The notes under the pieces were generated by a model, which made no database searches, was not told the DNA's origin, and saw only the letters and a program-made list of their open reading frames with translations. From JBBIKU01 sp037445245 (GTDB lineage: Bacteria > Chloroflexota > Anaerolineae > Anaerolineales > Anaerolineaceae), in the NCBI GenBank assembly GCA_037445245.1, contig JBBIKU010000021.1:1-21426 (forward strand): a stretch of DNA of 21,426 bases, given 5' to 3'. The position numbers were made by a program, and so were the translations under genes. Positions 7,823 to 14,775 of the stretch are shown here, piece after piece. Position 1 is the stretch's first letter; each line of letters begins with the position of its first letter.

Positions 7823-8848
7823 CTAACGAACAACCTGTTGATTCAATGCCCGGCAGGATTTGCGAATTACCAGCTGGGTTTTTACTTTGTGCGTTTGTGC
7901 TTCGAGGGGTTCATGGTTAATCAGTTTAATAAGCATCTGTGTGGCAATAAAGCCCATTTCGGAGATGAACTGATCCACTGTCGTCAGTCCTATGTATTTC
8001 GATTCAGAGATATTGTCAAAGCCGATCACCGATAGATCGTCAGGTATGCGTAAGCCCATCTCATCTGCAACTGTGAATACACCCATCGCCGTTTGGTCGT
8101 TCCCGGCAAAAATTGCGGTCGGCGGTTGATCCAGGGTTAATAACTCGCGCGCGCATTGGATGGCTGTTTCGGTGGTAAAGTCGCCCGTGGTGACCAGCGA
8201 TTCGTCGATGATCAAACCCGCCCCCACCAGTGAATCGCAATATCCCTTGAATCGACGATTTGAGCTGGCAAGCTCCGGACGTCCGCCGATGTACCCGATC
8301 CGCTTGTGTCCCAGGCTTAACAGGTATTGCATTGCGTCCACAGAACCCTGATAGTTGGTTGCATGAACGCAGGGATAACCCGGATTGGTGATGTGAGGGT
8401 CGATCGAAACGATCGGCGCAGTGGTCGAGAAAGTGGCTGAAACGGGTACGACGGTTATCGCCCCGTCGGTGAGCGAGTTGTTCAGCAGCGAAACGTATTT
8501 TTGCTCATGGTAAGCCCGCCCGCTCTTGCGCACGTCCCCGGTGGTGTAGACCAACAAGTCGTATTCCGATTCGGCGATAGCCCGGTTGATCCCTTTCATG
8601 ACTTCCAGGGCGAACGGATATGCGATATCGGGCATGATCAGACCGATCAGATTCATTTTTGTGCTGCGCATGCTTCTCGCAGCCAGGCTCGATGTGTAAC
8701 CCAGGGAATCGATGACCGAACGGATACGCTCCTGCGTTTCGCTTGCCACATCCGCTTTGCCATTTAAAACCCTGGACACGGTGGAAACGGATACTCCTGC
8801 GGTTGAGGCGACATCCTGAATTGTCACGGTTGCTTTTTTCTTCGACAT
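7823..8848 (-). CDS. LacI-family transcriptional regulator of the xylan-use locus
   Basis: A 341-residue repressor. The DNA-binding helix-turn-helix covers about residues 8-32 (TIQDVASTAGVSVSTVSRVL), followed by the hinge helix region SLAARSMRS (54-62) and a periplasmic-binding-like sensor domain from about 66 (NLIGLIMPDIAYPF, PTAIFAGNDQTAMGV, DLSVIGFDN). I place the start at the ATG at 8848 (MSKKKATVTIQDV). The frame stays open upstream to 8983, but that extra part would encode the promoter and operator. The ligand is presumably xylose or a xylo-oligosaccharide, inferred from position at the head of the operon. A matching palindrome over its own promoter implies autorepression and control of the divergent, now truncated, GH10 gene. 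Confidence 0.95.
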   Translation of the reverse strand: MSKKKATVTIQDVASTAGVSVSTVSRVLNGKADVASETQERIRSVIDSLGYTSSLAARSMRSTKMNLIGLIMPDIAYPFALEVMKGINRAIAESEYDLLVYTTGDVRKSGRAYHEQKYVSLLNNSLTDGAITVVPVSATFSTTAPIVSIDPHITNPGYPCVHATNYQGSVDAMQYLLSLGHKRIGYIGGRPELASSNRRFKGYCDSLVGAGLIIDESLVTTGDFTTETAIQCARELLTLDQPPTAIFAGNDQTAMGVFTVADEMGLRIPDDLSVIGFDNISESKYIGLTTVDQFISEMGFIATQMLIKLINHEPLEAQTHKVKTQLVIRKSCRALNQQVVR

Positions 8849-8879
8849 GGGAATTCCACAAAAAAAGTGGTAGAATAAC

Positions 8880-8903
8880 GGTAACGATACCGGCATCGTT
8901 ACC
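8880..8903. promoter_or_regulatory. Palindromic LacI-family operator
   Basis: Half-sites GGTAACGAT (8880-8888) and ATCGTTACC (8895-8903) are perfect inverted repeats. Counting the centre (ACCGGC), 11 of 12 base pairs are symmetric. A central CpG flanked by symmetric arms is the classic LacI/GalR operator layout. It lies 32 bases before the regulator start and just downstream of that gene's -10 box, where binding would block initiation. It also lies about 80 bases before the divergent GH10 start. Confidence 0.85.
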
Positions 8904-8906
8904 GCT

Positions 8907-8935
8907 ATTATTGCATATTCGCGTAAAAAAGTCAA
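8907..8935 (-). promoter_or_regulatory. Sigma70-type promoter of the lacI-type gene (and probably the operon)
   Basis: On the minus strand TTGACT (8935-8930) is followed after 17 bases by AATAAT (8912-8907). The -10 box ends 4 bases before the operator palindrome, so the transcription start should lie inside the operator, consistent with repression by the encoded regulator. Confidence 0.65.
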
Positions 8936-8982
8936 CCACTTTGACGGATTATTCCTAACCCAATTTTCCCAGGAGGTGCCCA

Positions 8983-9129
8983 ATGAACGGCGAGATCAAG
9001 AAGAACCGAATGACTGACGTTGCGGTTACCGTGTTTTCAGCCGCGAATACGCCCCTTGTCCATCAGGATGTCGTCGTTTCGCAGACCCGGCATGGCTTTC
9101 TGTTTGGCAACGCCGCTTTCGACCTGGTG
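8983..9129 (+). pseudogene. GH10 endo-1,4-beta-xylanase, 5' remnant
   Basis: About 49 codons resemble the N-terminus of a GH10 xylanase subgroup. After a polar start come TDVAVTVFSAANTPLVHQ, DVVVSQTRHGF and FLFGNAAFD, corresponding to the usual pattern of added small beta module, QTRHxFxFG and entry into the first barrel strand. A strong AGGAGG (8971-8976) lies 6 bases before the ATG, so this was a real translation start. After about 9125 the sequence switches to the reverse complement of a kinase gene, and the remaining open frame to 9237 is meaningless. All catalytic residues are gone. It is divergent from the regulator, with the operator between them. Identification rests on a short segment. 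Confidence 0.6.
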
Positions 9130-9264
9130 CTGCTCGCTCCACAGCGGCTGGGGCGTCTCGAAGCTGTACTCGCTCACCCCCACGCTCGCCACCCTGCCTT
9201 GTTCATCGATCAGCAGCGCTTTGGTGGCGGTGGTTGACACGTCGATACCCAAAAGATAGTTCAT
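9130..9264 (-). pseudogene. xylB: Xylulokinase (FGGY family), 5' remnant
   Basis: The first 45 codons read MNYLLGIDVSTTATKALLID then EQGRVASVGVSEYSFETPQ and PLWSEQ. This is the FGGY kinase phosphate-binding start (GIDxSTTxTKA) followed by the PxPLWSEQ motif seen in xylulokinases. The ATG at 9264 has AGAGGG upstream. After SEQ, where a xylulokinase would continue with a D/N-PxxWW motif, the sequence becomes the reverse complement of the GH10 remnant. The frame runs on into nonsense to about 9037. About 90% of the gene, including the ATP-binding part, is missing, so the locus has no working xylulokinase in this window. Confidence 0.8.
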
Positions 9265-9336
9265 CGAAACCCTCTCGCAGGCTTTCCGGCTCAAATGCGG
9301 TGGAATAGACTGTGGAGCACACCCATTTTGACCGCT

Positions 9337-9390
9337 TTAACGATTTTCTAACGATCCGCTTGCGCTATTTATACACTGCCTGCCTATAAT
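9337..9390 (+). promoter_or_regulatory. Probable promoter region of the Hsp20 cluster
   Basis: A perfect TATAAT at 9385-9390 lies 54 bases before the first Hsp20 start. The best upstream hexamer, TTGCGC at 9360-9365, has a long 19-base spacer. Two direct copies of TAACGAT (9337-9343 and 9349-9355) sit upstream. I saw no CIRCE inverted repeat, so HrcA control is not supported. Confidence 0.45.
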
Positions 9391-9444
9391 CACAATCGAA
9401 AGTAGATTTTATTGAATCCATCAACCTGTAAGAGGAGGTTTATC

Positions 9445-9885
9445 ATGTTATACCGAAGATTTCCGCGATACAACCTGTGGGAAGATATGGAGCGTCTGCA
9501 GCGCGAGATGAACCGCCTGCTCGAAGCAGCGCAACCTTCGCGCTACCAGGTGGCAGCGGGTTTCCCGGCGATGAACATCTGGTCGAATGAGGAAAACCTG
9601 ATCGTGACTGCGGAACTGCCCGGCGTCGATATCAATGACATCGACGTGAATGTAATCGGCGACACGCTGACATTGAGCGGCGCGCGCACGCCCGAAAAGT
9701 TGGAGGAAGGGGCGCGCTACCACCGCCAGGAGCGCGGGCATGGCAAGTTTACCCGCAGCCTGCAATTGCCCTTCGTGGTGGATGCCGATAAGGTGGAAGC
9801 CACACTCGAAAACGGCGTGCTGCGAATTTTACTGCCGCGGGCTGAAGCCGACAAACCTCGCAAGATCAGCGTCAAAACAGCATAA
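9445..9885 (+). CDS. Small heat-shock protein, Hsp20/alpha-crystallin family (first of three)
   Basis: A 146-residue ATP-independent chaperone that holds unfolding proteins. The short N-terminal arm MLYRRFPRYNLWEDMERL and the REMNRLLEA helix precede the alpha-crystallin domain (about residues 40-135). That domain starts at PAMNIWSNEENLIVTAELPG and ends at ENGVLRILLPR, the family's AxxxxGVLxxxxPK-type signature. The tail RKISVKTA provides an I-x-V motif for oligomer contacts. I start it at the ATG at 9445, preceded by AGAGGAGG, not at the frame's earlier codon at 9412. The next Hsp20 gene follows after 33 bases, so the three are probably one transcript. Confidence 0.95.
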   Translation: MLYRRFPRYNLWEDMERLQREMNRLLEAAQPSRYQVAAGFPAMNIWSNEENLIVTAELPGVDINDIDVNVIGDTLTLSGARTPEKLEEGARYHRQERGHGKFTRSLQLPFVVDADKVEATLENGVLRILLPRAEADKPRKISVKTA

Positions 9886-9918
9886 TGTGGCGACGAAAGC
9901 GGTTGGTAAGGAGGTGTC

Positions 9919-10332
9919 ATGATGTCCAAAGAGAACAAAGCGATTGAAAGTCAAAAACAGGAGATCACCCCGTACGAAGATCGGGAGCGCACCCGCGACC
10001 GTCGGTTGTACATCCCGAGAACCGATATCTATGAGACCGATGAAAAAATCGTGGTGCTCGCCGACATCCCGGGCGCGGACGAGAAATCCATTGATATCAC
10101 CCTGGAAAAGAATGTGCTGACCATCCGCGCTTACCCCGGACCGGAAGAGCCGGAGAACTATGATATCACCTATGCCGAATACGGTCTGGGCGATTTTGAA
10201 CGCAGCTTCACCATTTCCAATGAAATCGACCGCGACAAGATCGAAGCCGCGATCAAGAATGGCGTGCTTACCCTGACGCTGCCGAAAGCCGACCAGGCTC
10301 GCACACAGCGGATCGCCATCAAGTCCGGGTGA
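9919..10332 (+). CDS. Small heat-shock protein, Hsp20 family, divergent short-arm type (second of three)
   Basis: A 137-residue Hsp20. The N-terminal arm (MMSKENKAIESQKQEITPY, then EDRERTRDRRLYIPRTDIYE) is charged and lacks the hydrophobic MxxLF helix found in its two neighbours. The alpha-crystallin domain begins around IPRTDIYETDEKIVVLADIP and ends at KNGVLTLTLPKAD, with the C-terminal I-x-I motif RIAIK. This marks it as a different subclass that may mix with its neighbours in hetero-oligomers, though that is inference. AAGGAGG lies 6 bases before the ATG at 9919; a second ATG follows immediately and could also be used. It is 33 bases after the first and 42 before the third Hsp20 gene. Confidence 0.94.
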   Translation: MMSKENKAIESQKQEITPYEDRERTRDRRLYIPRTDIYETDEKIVVLADIPGADEKSIDITLEKNVLTIRAYPGPEEPENYDITYAEYGLGDFERSFTISNEIDRDKIEAAIKNGVLTLTLPKADQARTQRIAIKSG

Positions 10333-10374
10333 GGTGTGCACAAGAAAGAATCGCGCAATTTAAGGAGGTAAACC

Positions 10375-10875
10375 ATGGCAATTACTGATTTACTTCCCCG
10401 CCGGCGAAATCAGGAACAAACCGCCATTCAGCGGTGCAACCAGGATCCACTGGCGACGCTACAACAGGAGATGAACCGCCTTTTCGATGAGGTGTTCACG
10501 CGCCCGTTGGATATGCTAACTTTTGGCGGACAGGAAACCAGCTTTATCCCCAGCCTGGACGTCTTCGAGAGTGACAGCGAAGTGATCGTCACCGCTGAGG
10601 TGCCCGGCAGGGACGAAAAAGACATCCAGGTTTCGGTGACCCGCAATATGCTCACCATCAGCGGCGAAAAGGTCACTGAACGGGAGGAGAAAAAAGGACA
10701 ATATCATCGCATGGAGCGTGCGCGTGGGTCCTTGCGACGTGAGGTTTTGCTACCCTGCGATGTGGCATCCGACAAAGCCGAGGCGGTCTTCTCGCAGGGC
10801 GTCCTGAAGGTTACTCTGCCCAAACCGCCGGATCTGGTGAGAAAGACCAAACGCATCGCCGTTAAAAAAGCCTGA
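10375..10875 (+). CDS. Small heat-shock protein, Hsp20/alpha-crystallin family (third of three)
   Basis: A 166-residue Hsp20 with the classic layout: an N-terminal arm with DPLATLQQEMNRLFDEVF, an alpha-crystallin domain from about residue 58 (IPSLDVFESDSEVIVTAEVP) through SQGVLKVTLPKP, and an I-x-V tail (RIAVKKA). The middle contains the GQYHRMERARGSLRREVLLP loop typical of bacterial class A proteins. TAAGGAGG lies 7 bases before the ATG at 10375. It ends the cluster; a GC-rich hairpin follows within 20 bases of its stop. Confidence 0.96.
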   Translation: MAITDLLPRRRNQEQTAIQRCNQDPLATLQQEMNRLFDEVFTRPLDMLTFGGQETSFIPSLDVFESDSEVIVTAEVPGRDEKDIQVSVTRNMLTISGEKVTEREEKKGQYHRMERARGSLRREVLLPCDVASDKAEAVFSQGVLKVTLPKPPDLVRKTKRIAVKKA

Positions 10876-10892
10876 TTTCAATCGAGAGAAGA

Positions 10893-10927
10893 CCAACGGC
10901 GCCCCGCTGCTGCCAGGGCGCCGTTGG
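10893..10927 (+). terminator. Stem-loop terminator after the Hsp20 cluster
   Basis: Perfect 11-base-pair stem (CCAACGGCGCC 10893-10903 with GGCGCCGTTGG 10917-10927), 13-base loop, followed by a modest CTTTCTC run. It lies 18 bases after the third Hsp20 stop and before the M24 gene, so it probably separates the two transcripts. Confidence 0.75.
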
Positions 10928-10965
10928 CTTTCTCAGCGCCTGCACGGTAGAATCTTGAGTAGAAT

Positions 10966-10971
10966 TATAAT
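10966..10971 (+). promoter_or_regulatory. Possible -10 box of the M24 peptidase-like gene
   Basis: TATAAT sits 51 bases before the start codon and after the upstream terminator. No good -35 hexamer lies at 16-18 bases, so this is a weak call. Confidence 0.35.
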
Positions 10972-11022
10972 GGTCTTGTCACACTGGCTGACGCCAGCAA
11001 TTGCCTCGAGAAAGGAGAAAGC

Positions 11023-12210
11023 ATGAGCGTTGCCGGCAACCCCCTTGAGTTCCCCAAAATTCCGCCCCAGGAATACCGCCAGCGCTGGCAATGCGTCCAG
11101 GCGCTCATGACGGATCAGGCGCTCGACCTGCTGATTGCCTACGGGGATGATCGCGCCACTTTTGGGGCGGCGCATATTCGCTGGCTGGCAAATGTGCCGG
11201 TGCACTTCGAACCGTTATGTGTTTTGTTGCCGCCCGCCGGCAGCCCGGTGTTGCTTTCCGGTGCCGAGAGCGACGAATATGCCCGTCTTATCGGTGAGAT
11301 CCCGGATGTGCGGGTGCTGCGCGAGTTCACCCACCCCGATGAAGACTACCCCTTTTCGACCATCCAGAGCCTGACGGAGATCATCACCGCTTGCGGCATT
11401 GACCCGGCGGGTGTGAAGCGGGTCGGGCTTGCCGGTAGGGGATTGATGGGCGCCGATCTGCTGGCGGTGTTTCAAAAATCTCTGCCTGAGGCAGTTTGGC
11501 TGGATGTTGAGCCCGCAATGTGCTGCTTGCGGTCGGTTAAGACCGCCGCAGAGCTCGAGGTGATCCGCTTTTCGTACCACATTGCCGAGATCGGCTTGCT
11601 GGCGGCAGTCGATGCCATTTCTCCCCGCATTACTGAACGTCAGGTAGCGGCTGAAGCTGAGGCGGCGATGCGACGCGCCGGCGCTGAAGGCACTGGCATC
11701 GACACCATTGTCGCTTCGGGCAGCAACACCCGCCCAATTCTGGCGCGCTCGACCTTTCGCCCCATCGAGAACGACGTATTGTTGACGGTGGCGCCGCGCT
11801 ATGAGGGTTATCACGCCGCTATCGGCAGACTGGTGCTGGTTGGCAATCCGTCGCCGGAGGTGCGCCGCGCTCTGGAGGTTGCCATCCGCGCCCAGCAAGC
11901 CTGCCATCAGGCGCTGCGCCCGGGGGTGGAAGGGCGTCAGGTAGAAGCCGTTGGTCGGCGGGTGGTAGAAGAGGCGGGGCTGGGATCGTACTTTTTGTAT
12001 TCGGGTATACACAGCGTGGGAGTGATCGAGTTCGAACCGCCGATCTTTGGCCCGAGCAGCTCAGAAATGATCCAAGAAGATATGGTGCTCTCCGTGGATA
12101 TCCCGATGTTCAACGCCTCCTGGGGTGGCTTGCGGGTCGAAGACGGTTATCGCATTACTGCCACGGGCTGCGAACGGCTGGAGGAGGTTCCACACTGGTT
12201 CGAGAAGTAA
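11023..12210 (+). CDS. M24-family (aminopeptidase P/creatinase-like) protein with degenerate metal site
   Basis: A 395-residue two-domain protein: a creatinase-type N-terminal domain (about 15-160) and a pita-bread M24 domain (about 175-390). M24 peptidases bind two metals through Asp, Asp, His, Glu, Glu. Aligning by motif, the first Asp is Thr255 (in LLTVAPRYEGY), the second is Ala266 (HAAIGR), His330 is kept (SGIHSVG), the fourth ligand is Asp359 (SVDIPMF) and Glu373 is kept (GLRVEDG). It therefore probably cannot act as a standard metallopeptidase. Metal-independent creatinase-like hydrolases use the same fold, so a C-N hydrolase role is possible. The start at 11023 follows AAAGGAGAAAGC. 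It stands alone between the Hsp20 cluster and a membrane-protein gene. Substrate unknown. Confidence 0.8.
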   Translation: MSVAGNPLEFPKIPPQEYRQRWQCVQALMTDQALDLLIAYGDDRATFGAAHIRWLANVPVHFEPLCVLLPPAGSPVLLSGAESDEYARLIGEIPDVRVLREFTHPDEDYPFSTIQSLTEIITACGIDPAGVKRVGLAGRGLMGADLLAVFQKSLPEAVWLDVEPAMCCLRSVKTAAELEVIRFSYHIAEIGLLAAVDAISPRITERQVAAEAEAAMRRAGAEGTGIDTIVASGSNTRPILARSTFRPIENDVLLTVAPRYEGYHAAIGRLVLVGNPSPEVRRALEVAIRAQQACHQALRPGVEGRQVEAVGRRVVEEAGLGSYFLYSGIHSVGVIEFEPPIFGPSSSEMIQEDMVLSVDIPMFNASWGGLRVEDGYRITATGCERLEEVPHWFEK

Positions 12211-12257
12211 CGAGGAACGAGCATCCTGTAATTTCTCCGGTCGCTTATCGGACATAG

Positions 12258-12263
12258 TATAAT
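12258..12263 (+). promoter_or_regulatory. Possible -10 box upstream of the large membrane-protein gene
   Basis: TATAAT lies 33 bases before the ATG at 12297. There is no recognisable -35 at normal spacing. Confidence 0.35.
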
Positions 12264-12451
12264 CTGCCCGCATCGTGCCGATAGAGCAGGCAACCCATGG
12301 CTATGAAGCTGCGTGATTGGAGCGTCCCCCTGGTTTTATTTACCGTAACGGTGATCGCCGTTGGGTTGTTTTTGCCGCGGCTCGGCTTTTATATGGACGA
12401 TTGGCGGGTGATGGTGCAGCTCGCACGCAGGGCAGCGCCGGCGTGGCAAAA

Positions 12452-12456
12452 TTTTT
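12452..12456. other. Frameshift: contracted T homopolymer in membrane-protein gene
   Basis: Five T are present where six restore the frame (TGG CAA AAT TTT TTC GCA TAT GAT). The upstream frame gives APAWQNF and the downstream frame gives FAYDARPYSAWLYNG, which join smoothly when one T is added. Confidence 0.8.
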
Positions 12457-13615
12457 CGCATATGATGCCCGCCCCTATTCCGCCTGGCTGTACAATGGCT
12501 TGATCGCTGGGTTGGGACATCAACCGCTGCACTGGCACCTGTACACCCTGGTTGCCCGCTGGTTGAGCGCGGTGTGGGTGTGGCTGGGATTTCGAACGAT
12601 CTGGCAGAACAAACCCCGCCAGGCAACCTGGATGGCGTTGATCTTTCTGGTCTACCCCGCCTTTTTTCAGCAGCACGTGACGGTAACTTTTTCCCAACAG
12701 TGGACGGGTTACTTTCTGTATACACTCTCGATCTTTTTGATGGCGCGCTCGTTACGCAGCCGGCGCTGGTTTGTGCCGCTCACCCTGCTCGCCATGCTGG
12801 CTTCCGCCTGCCACTTGGCGTTCCTGGAATATTTCGCCGGGATTGAGTTGTTGCGCCCGTTTTTTCTGTGGAGCATCATCTCTGAGGAAGAAAGCAACCC
12901 GCGCCGCCGCCTGATTGCCACCTGGCGTGCCTGGATGATGTATCTGGTGGTGCTGGGCGCTTTTGTGGCGTGGCGTCTCTTCTTTATCGATCTGCCAATT
13001 GATGACCGCAATCGCCCTGAGGTGCTGTTCGGGTTGTTCCGCAACCCGCGCTATTATTTCTCGCGCCTGGTGCAGATGTTCTTCCAGGATACGGTCAATA
13101 TTTTATTCACCGTCTGGCACGAAACGCTGAAGCCGGCTCTCTTTGCGGTGCAGAAAGGCGCCAATTTGCTGGTCAATTGGGGCATCTGGGCGGTGGTTGC
13201 CGCTGTTGCAGCCGGGCTGATGGCATTCCTCTTCAATCAAAAAGAAGCCGGGCATTCAGAACACTTTCCCTGGTACCGGGTGGCAATTCCCGCCGCTATT
13301 TTGGGCGTCTGGTTGGGTCATGCCCCCTCGTGGGCGGTTGGCAGGCAGGCGGTCGAAACCGGTCTGTGGGCTGATCGATTCGCTCTGCCGGCTATTTTTG
13401 GCGCCAGTCTCCTGCTGGTTGGGCTGATCGATATGGCGCTGCGCCTTGACCGGCACAAAATCATTCTCGTGGCAGTGCTGGCGGCGCTGGGTGTAGGCGC
13501 CAACCTGCGCAACAGCCAGGACTACCTTCGCTCATGGCGTTTGCAACGCGAATTTTACTGGCAACTCGCCTGGCGCGTCCCGTCGCTCGAAGTCCCCACC
13601 GCCTTGCTGGCGGAT

Positions 13616-13617
13616 AA
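13616..13617. other. Frameshift: contracted A homopolymer in membrane-protein gene
   Basis: GATAAGAGCTG reads smoothly as GAT AAA GAG CTG if one A is added, joining PTALLAD to KELFPRMGEYPTSMALNLMY. Without it the upstream frame ends at 13669 in a nonsense tail. Confidence 0.75.
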
Positions 13618-14434
13618 GAGCTGTTTCCACGCATGGGGGAATACCCTACCTCGATGGCGCTCAACCTGATGTACCCGCAGGGAAGCACCGAAGAGTATGT
13701 TGGTTTCTGGTTCTTCCCAATGCGGAAGCATTTCTCGCACCGCCTGGATGAAGTGTTGAACGGCATGGAACTCTACGCCACCAGCGCCTCGTTTGCCTTT
13801 GACACCTACAGTTGGAACAACCTGGTTCTGCATTACCGTCCGGGCGACCACTGTCTGTGGGTGCTTTCGCCTGTGGACGCCGAAAACCCGATTTTGCCCG
13901 ACATTACGCGCCGGGCTGCGAGCATCTCCAACCTGGATCGGATCATGTCCACTGATTCTCCTGCTTACCCACCCACGGATATCTTCGGTAGCGAACCGCC
14001 GCTAGACTGGTGTTACTTCTATCAAAAGGGCGACCTGAGTCGCCAGTTGCAGGACTGGGAGGCGGTGACCCGCTTTTGGGAGCAAGCCCGAGCGGCGGGG
14101 TTTTCACCTGACAGCGGGGTGGAGTACGCCCCTTTCATCGAGGGCTTAGCCCATGGCGCTGATTGGGGCAGCGCGGTTGGCTTAACCCAAGCTGCTTTGG
14201 AAGAGAACCCTAAGCTGGCGCCGTATCTGTGCGCCCTTTGGCAACGCATCGCTGCCAGTACTGCCGATTCGTCCCCCCGGCAGGCGGCGCTAGGCTCGGT
14301 GCGTTTTACGCTGGATTGTGCCGGCGATTAACTTTTTGCGCGCTGCAACGATGTGATGCGCTGCGCTGCGATCGGTTTGCGGCAGTATGATCTAAAAAGA
14401 CCCATAGACGCTTTTCAATCAGCGGGAGGGAAGC

Positions 14435-14760
14435 ATGCCTGAGAGAGTATTCCGGAAAAGACGGATAAGACGAGAAAGAACGCGACAAGCACGCAGAAAA
14501 GAGGGTGGAAGAGAAATGGGCGCGCGATCCGTTGAGCCGGATCATCACGGCGGCGATCTCGATCTGGGCGGGTGTTGTGCTGCTAGCGAACACCACTGGC
14601 ATGCTGGACAGTCTGCGCCTTAGCGAGGCGTTACCCGAATCCCTGCGCCCGTTGCAGTTGAGCGCGTGAAAGGTGATCTTTCTCGGCGCCGGGGTGATCT
14701 TGCTGGCTGAGGTGCTCATCCGCTTGGCAGGGAGAAGGGCAGGGGATGAGGGTGAAATCG
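14435..14760 (+). pseudogene. Small two-helix membrane protein, broken by two frameshifts and an internal stop
   Basis: A good ribosome-binding site (GGGAGG, 14424-14429) precedes the ATG at 14435. Adding one base near 14443 and one near 14472 gives MPEESIPEKTDKTEKERDKH, then AEKRVEEKWARDPLSR and a membrane helix (IITAAISIWAGVVLLANTTG). A TGA at 14667-14669 then interrupts just before a second helix (KVIFLGAGVILLAEVLIRLA); TGG (Trp) would fit there. The charged head followed by two hydrophobic helices is a coherent small membrane protein of unknown function. Its true 3' end is unclear: the frame stays open into the 3' end of the convergent gdhA gene to 14909, but it probably ends near 14760. 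The combination could be real decay or poor sequence quality. Confidence 0.55.
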
Positions 14761-14775
14761 TAGCCAGACCCGCCT

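Larger units (their letters stand above)
12297..14331 (+). pseudogene. Large polytopic membrane protein, GT-C glycosyltransferase-like, split by two frameshifts
   Basis: Three frames join into one protein of about 678 residues: 12297-12452, about 12453-13616 and about 13617-14331. The N-terminal part has a membrane helix (VPLVLFTVTVIAVGLFL) followed by GFYMDDWRV; an acidic pair after the first helix is a GT-C glycosyltransferase trait. It then has about ten hydrophobic segments, including TWMALIFLVYPAFFQQH, GYFLYTLSIFLMARSL and ALPAIFGASLLLVGLIDMAL. The C-terminal 230 residues are soluble and end in a helical, TPR-like stretch (LSRQLQDWEAVTRFWEQARA, then PFIEGLAHGADW). The start codon (12297 or 12303) lacks a strong ribosome-binding site. 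I do not recognise the family beyond this fold resemblance. Clean open frames on both sides of each break suggest missing bases rather than decay. Confidence 0.7.

Noticed and set aside
8849..8983. N-terminal extension of the LacI-type regulator to 8983
   Set aside because: The extra 45 codons would translate the promoter and operator; the family's helix-turn-helix begins right after the ATG at 8848.
9265..9444. CIRCE/HrcA operator upstream of the Hsp20 cluster
   Set aside because: No TTAGCACTC-N9-GAGTGCTAA-like repeat is present; only a TATAAT box was found.
14667..14669. TGA read as tryptophan (alternative genetic code)
   Set aside because: TGA is a normal stop elsewhere in the window (GH8, MalG-like permease, third Hsp20), so recoding is not supported.
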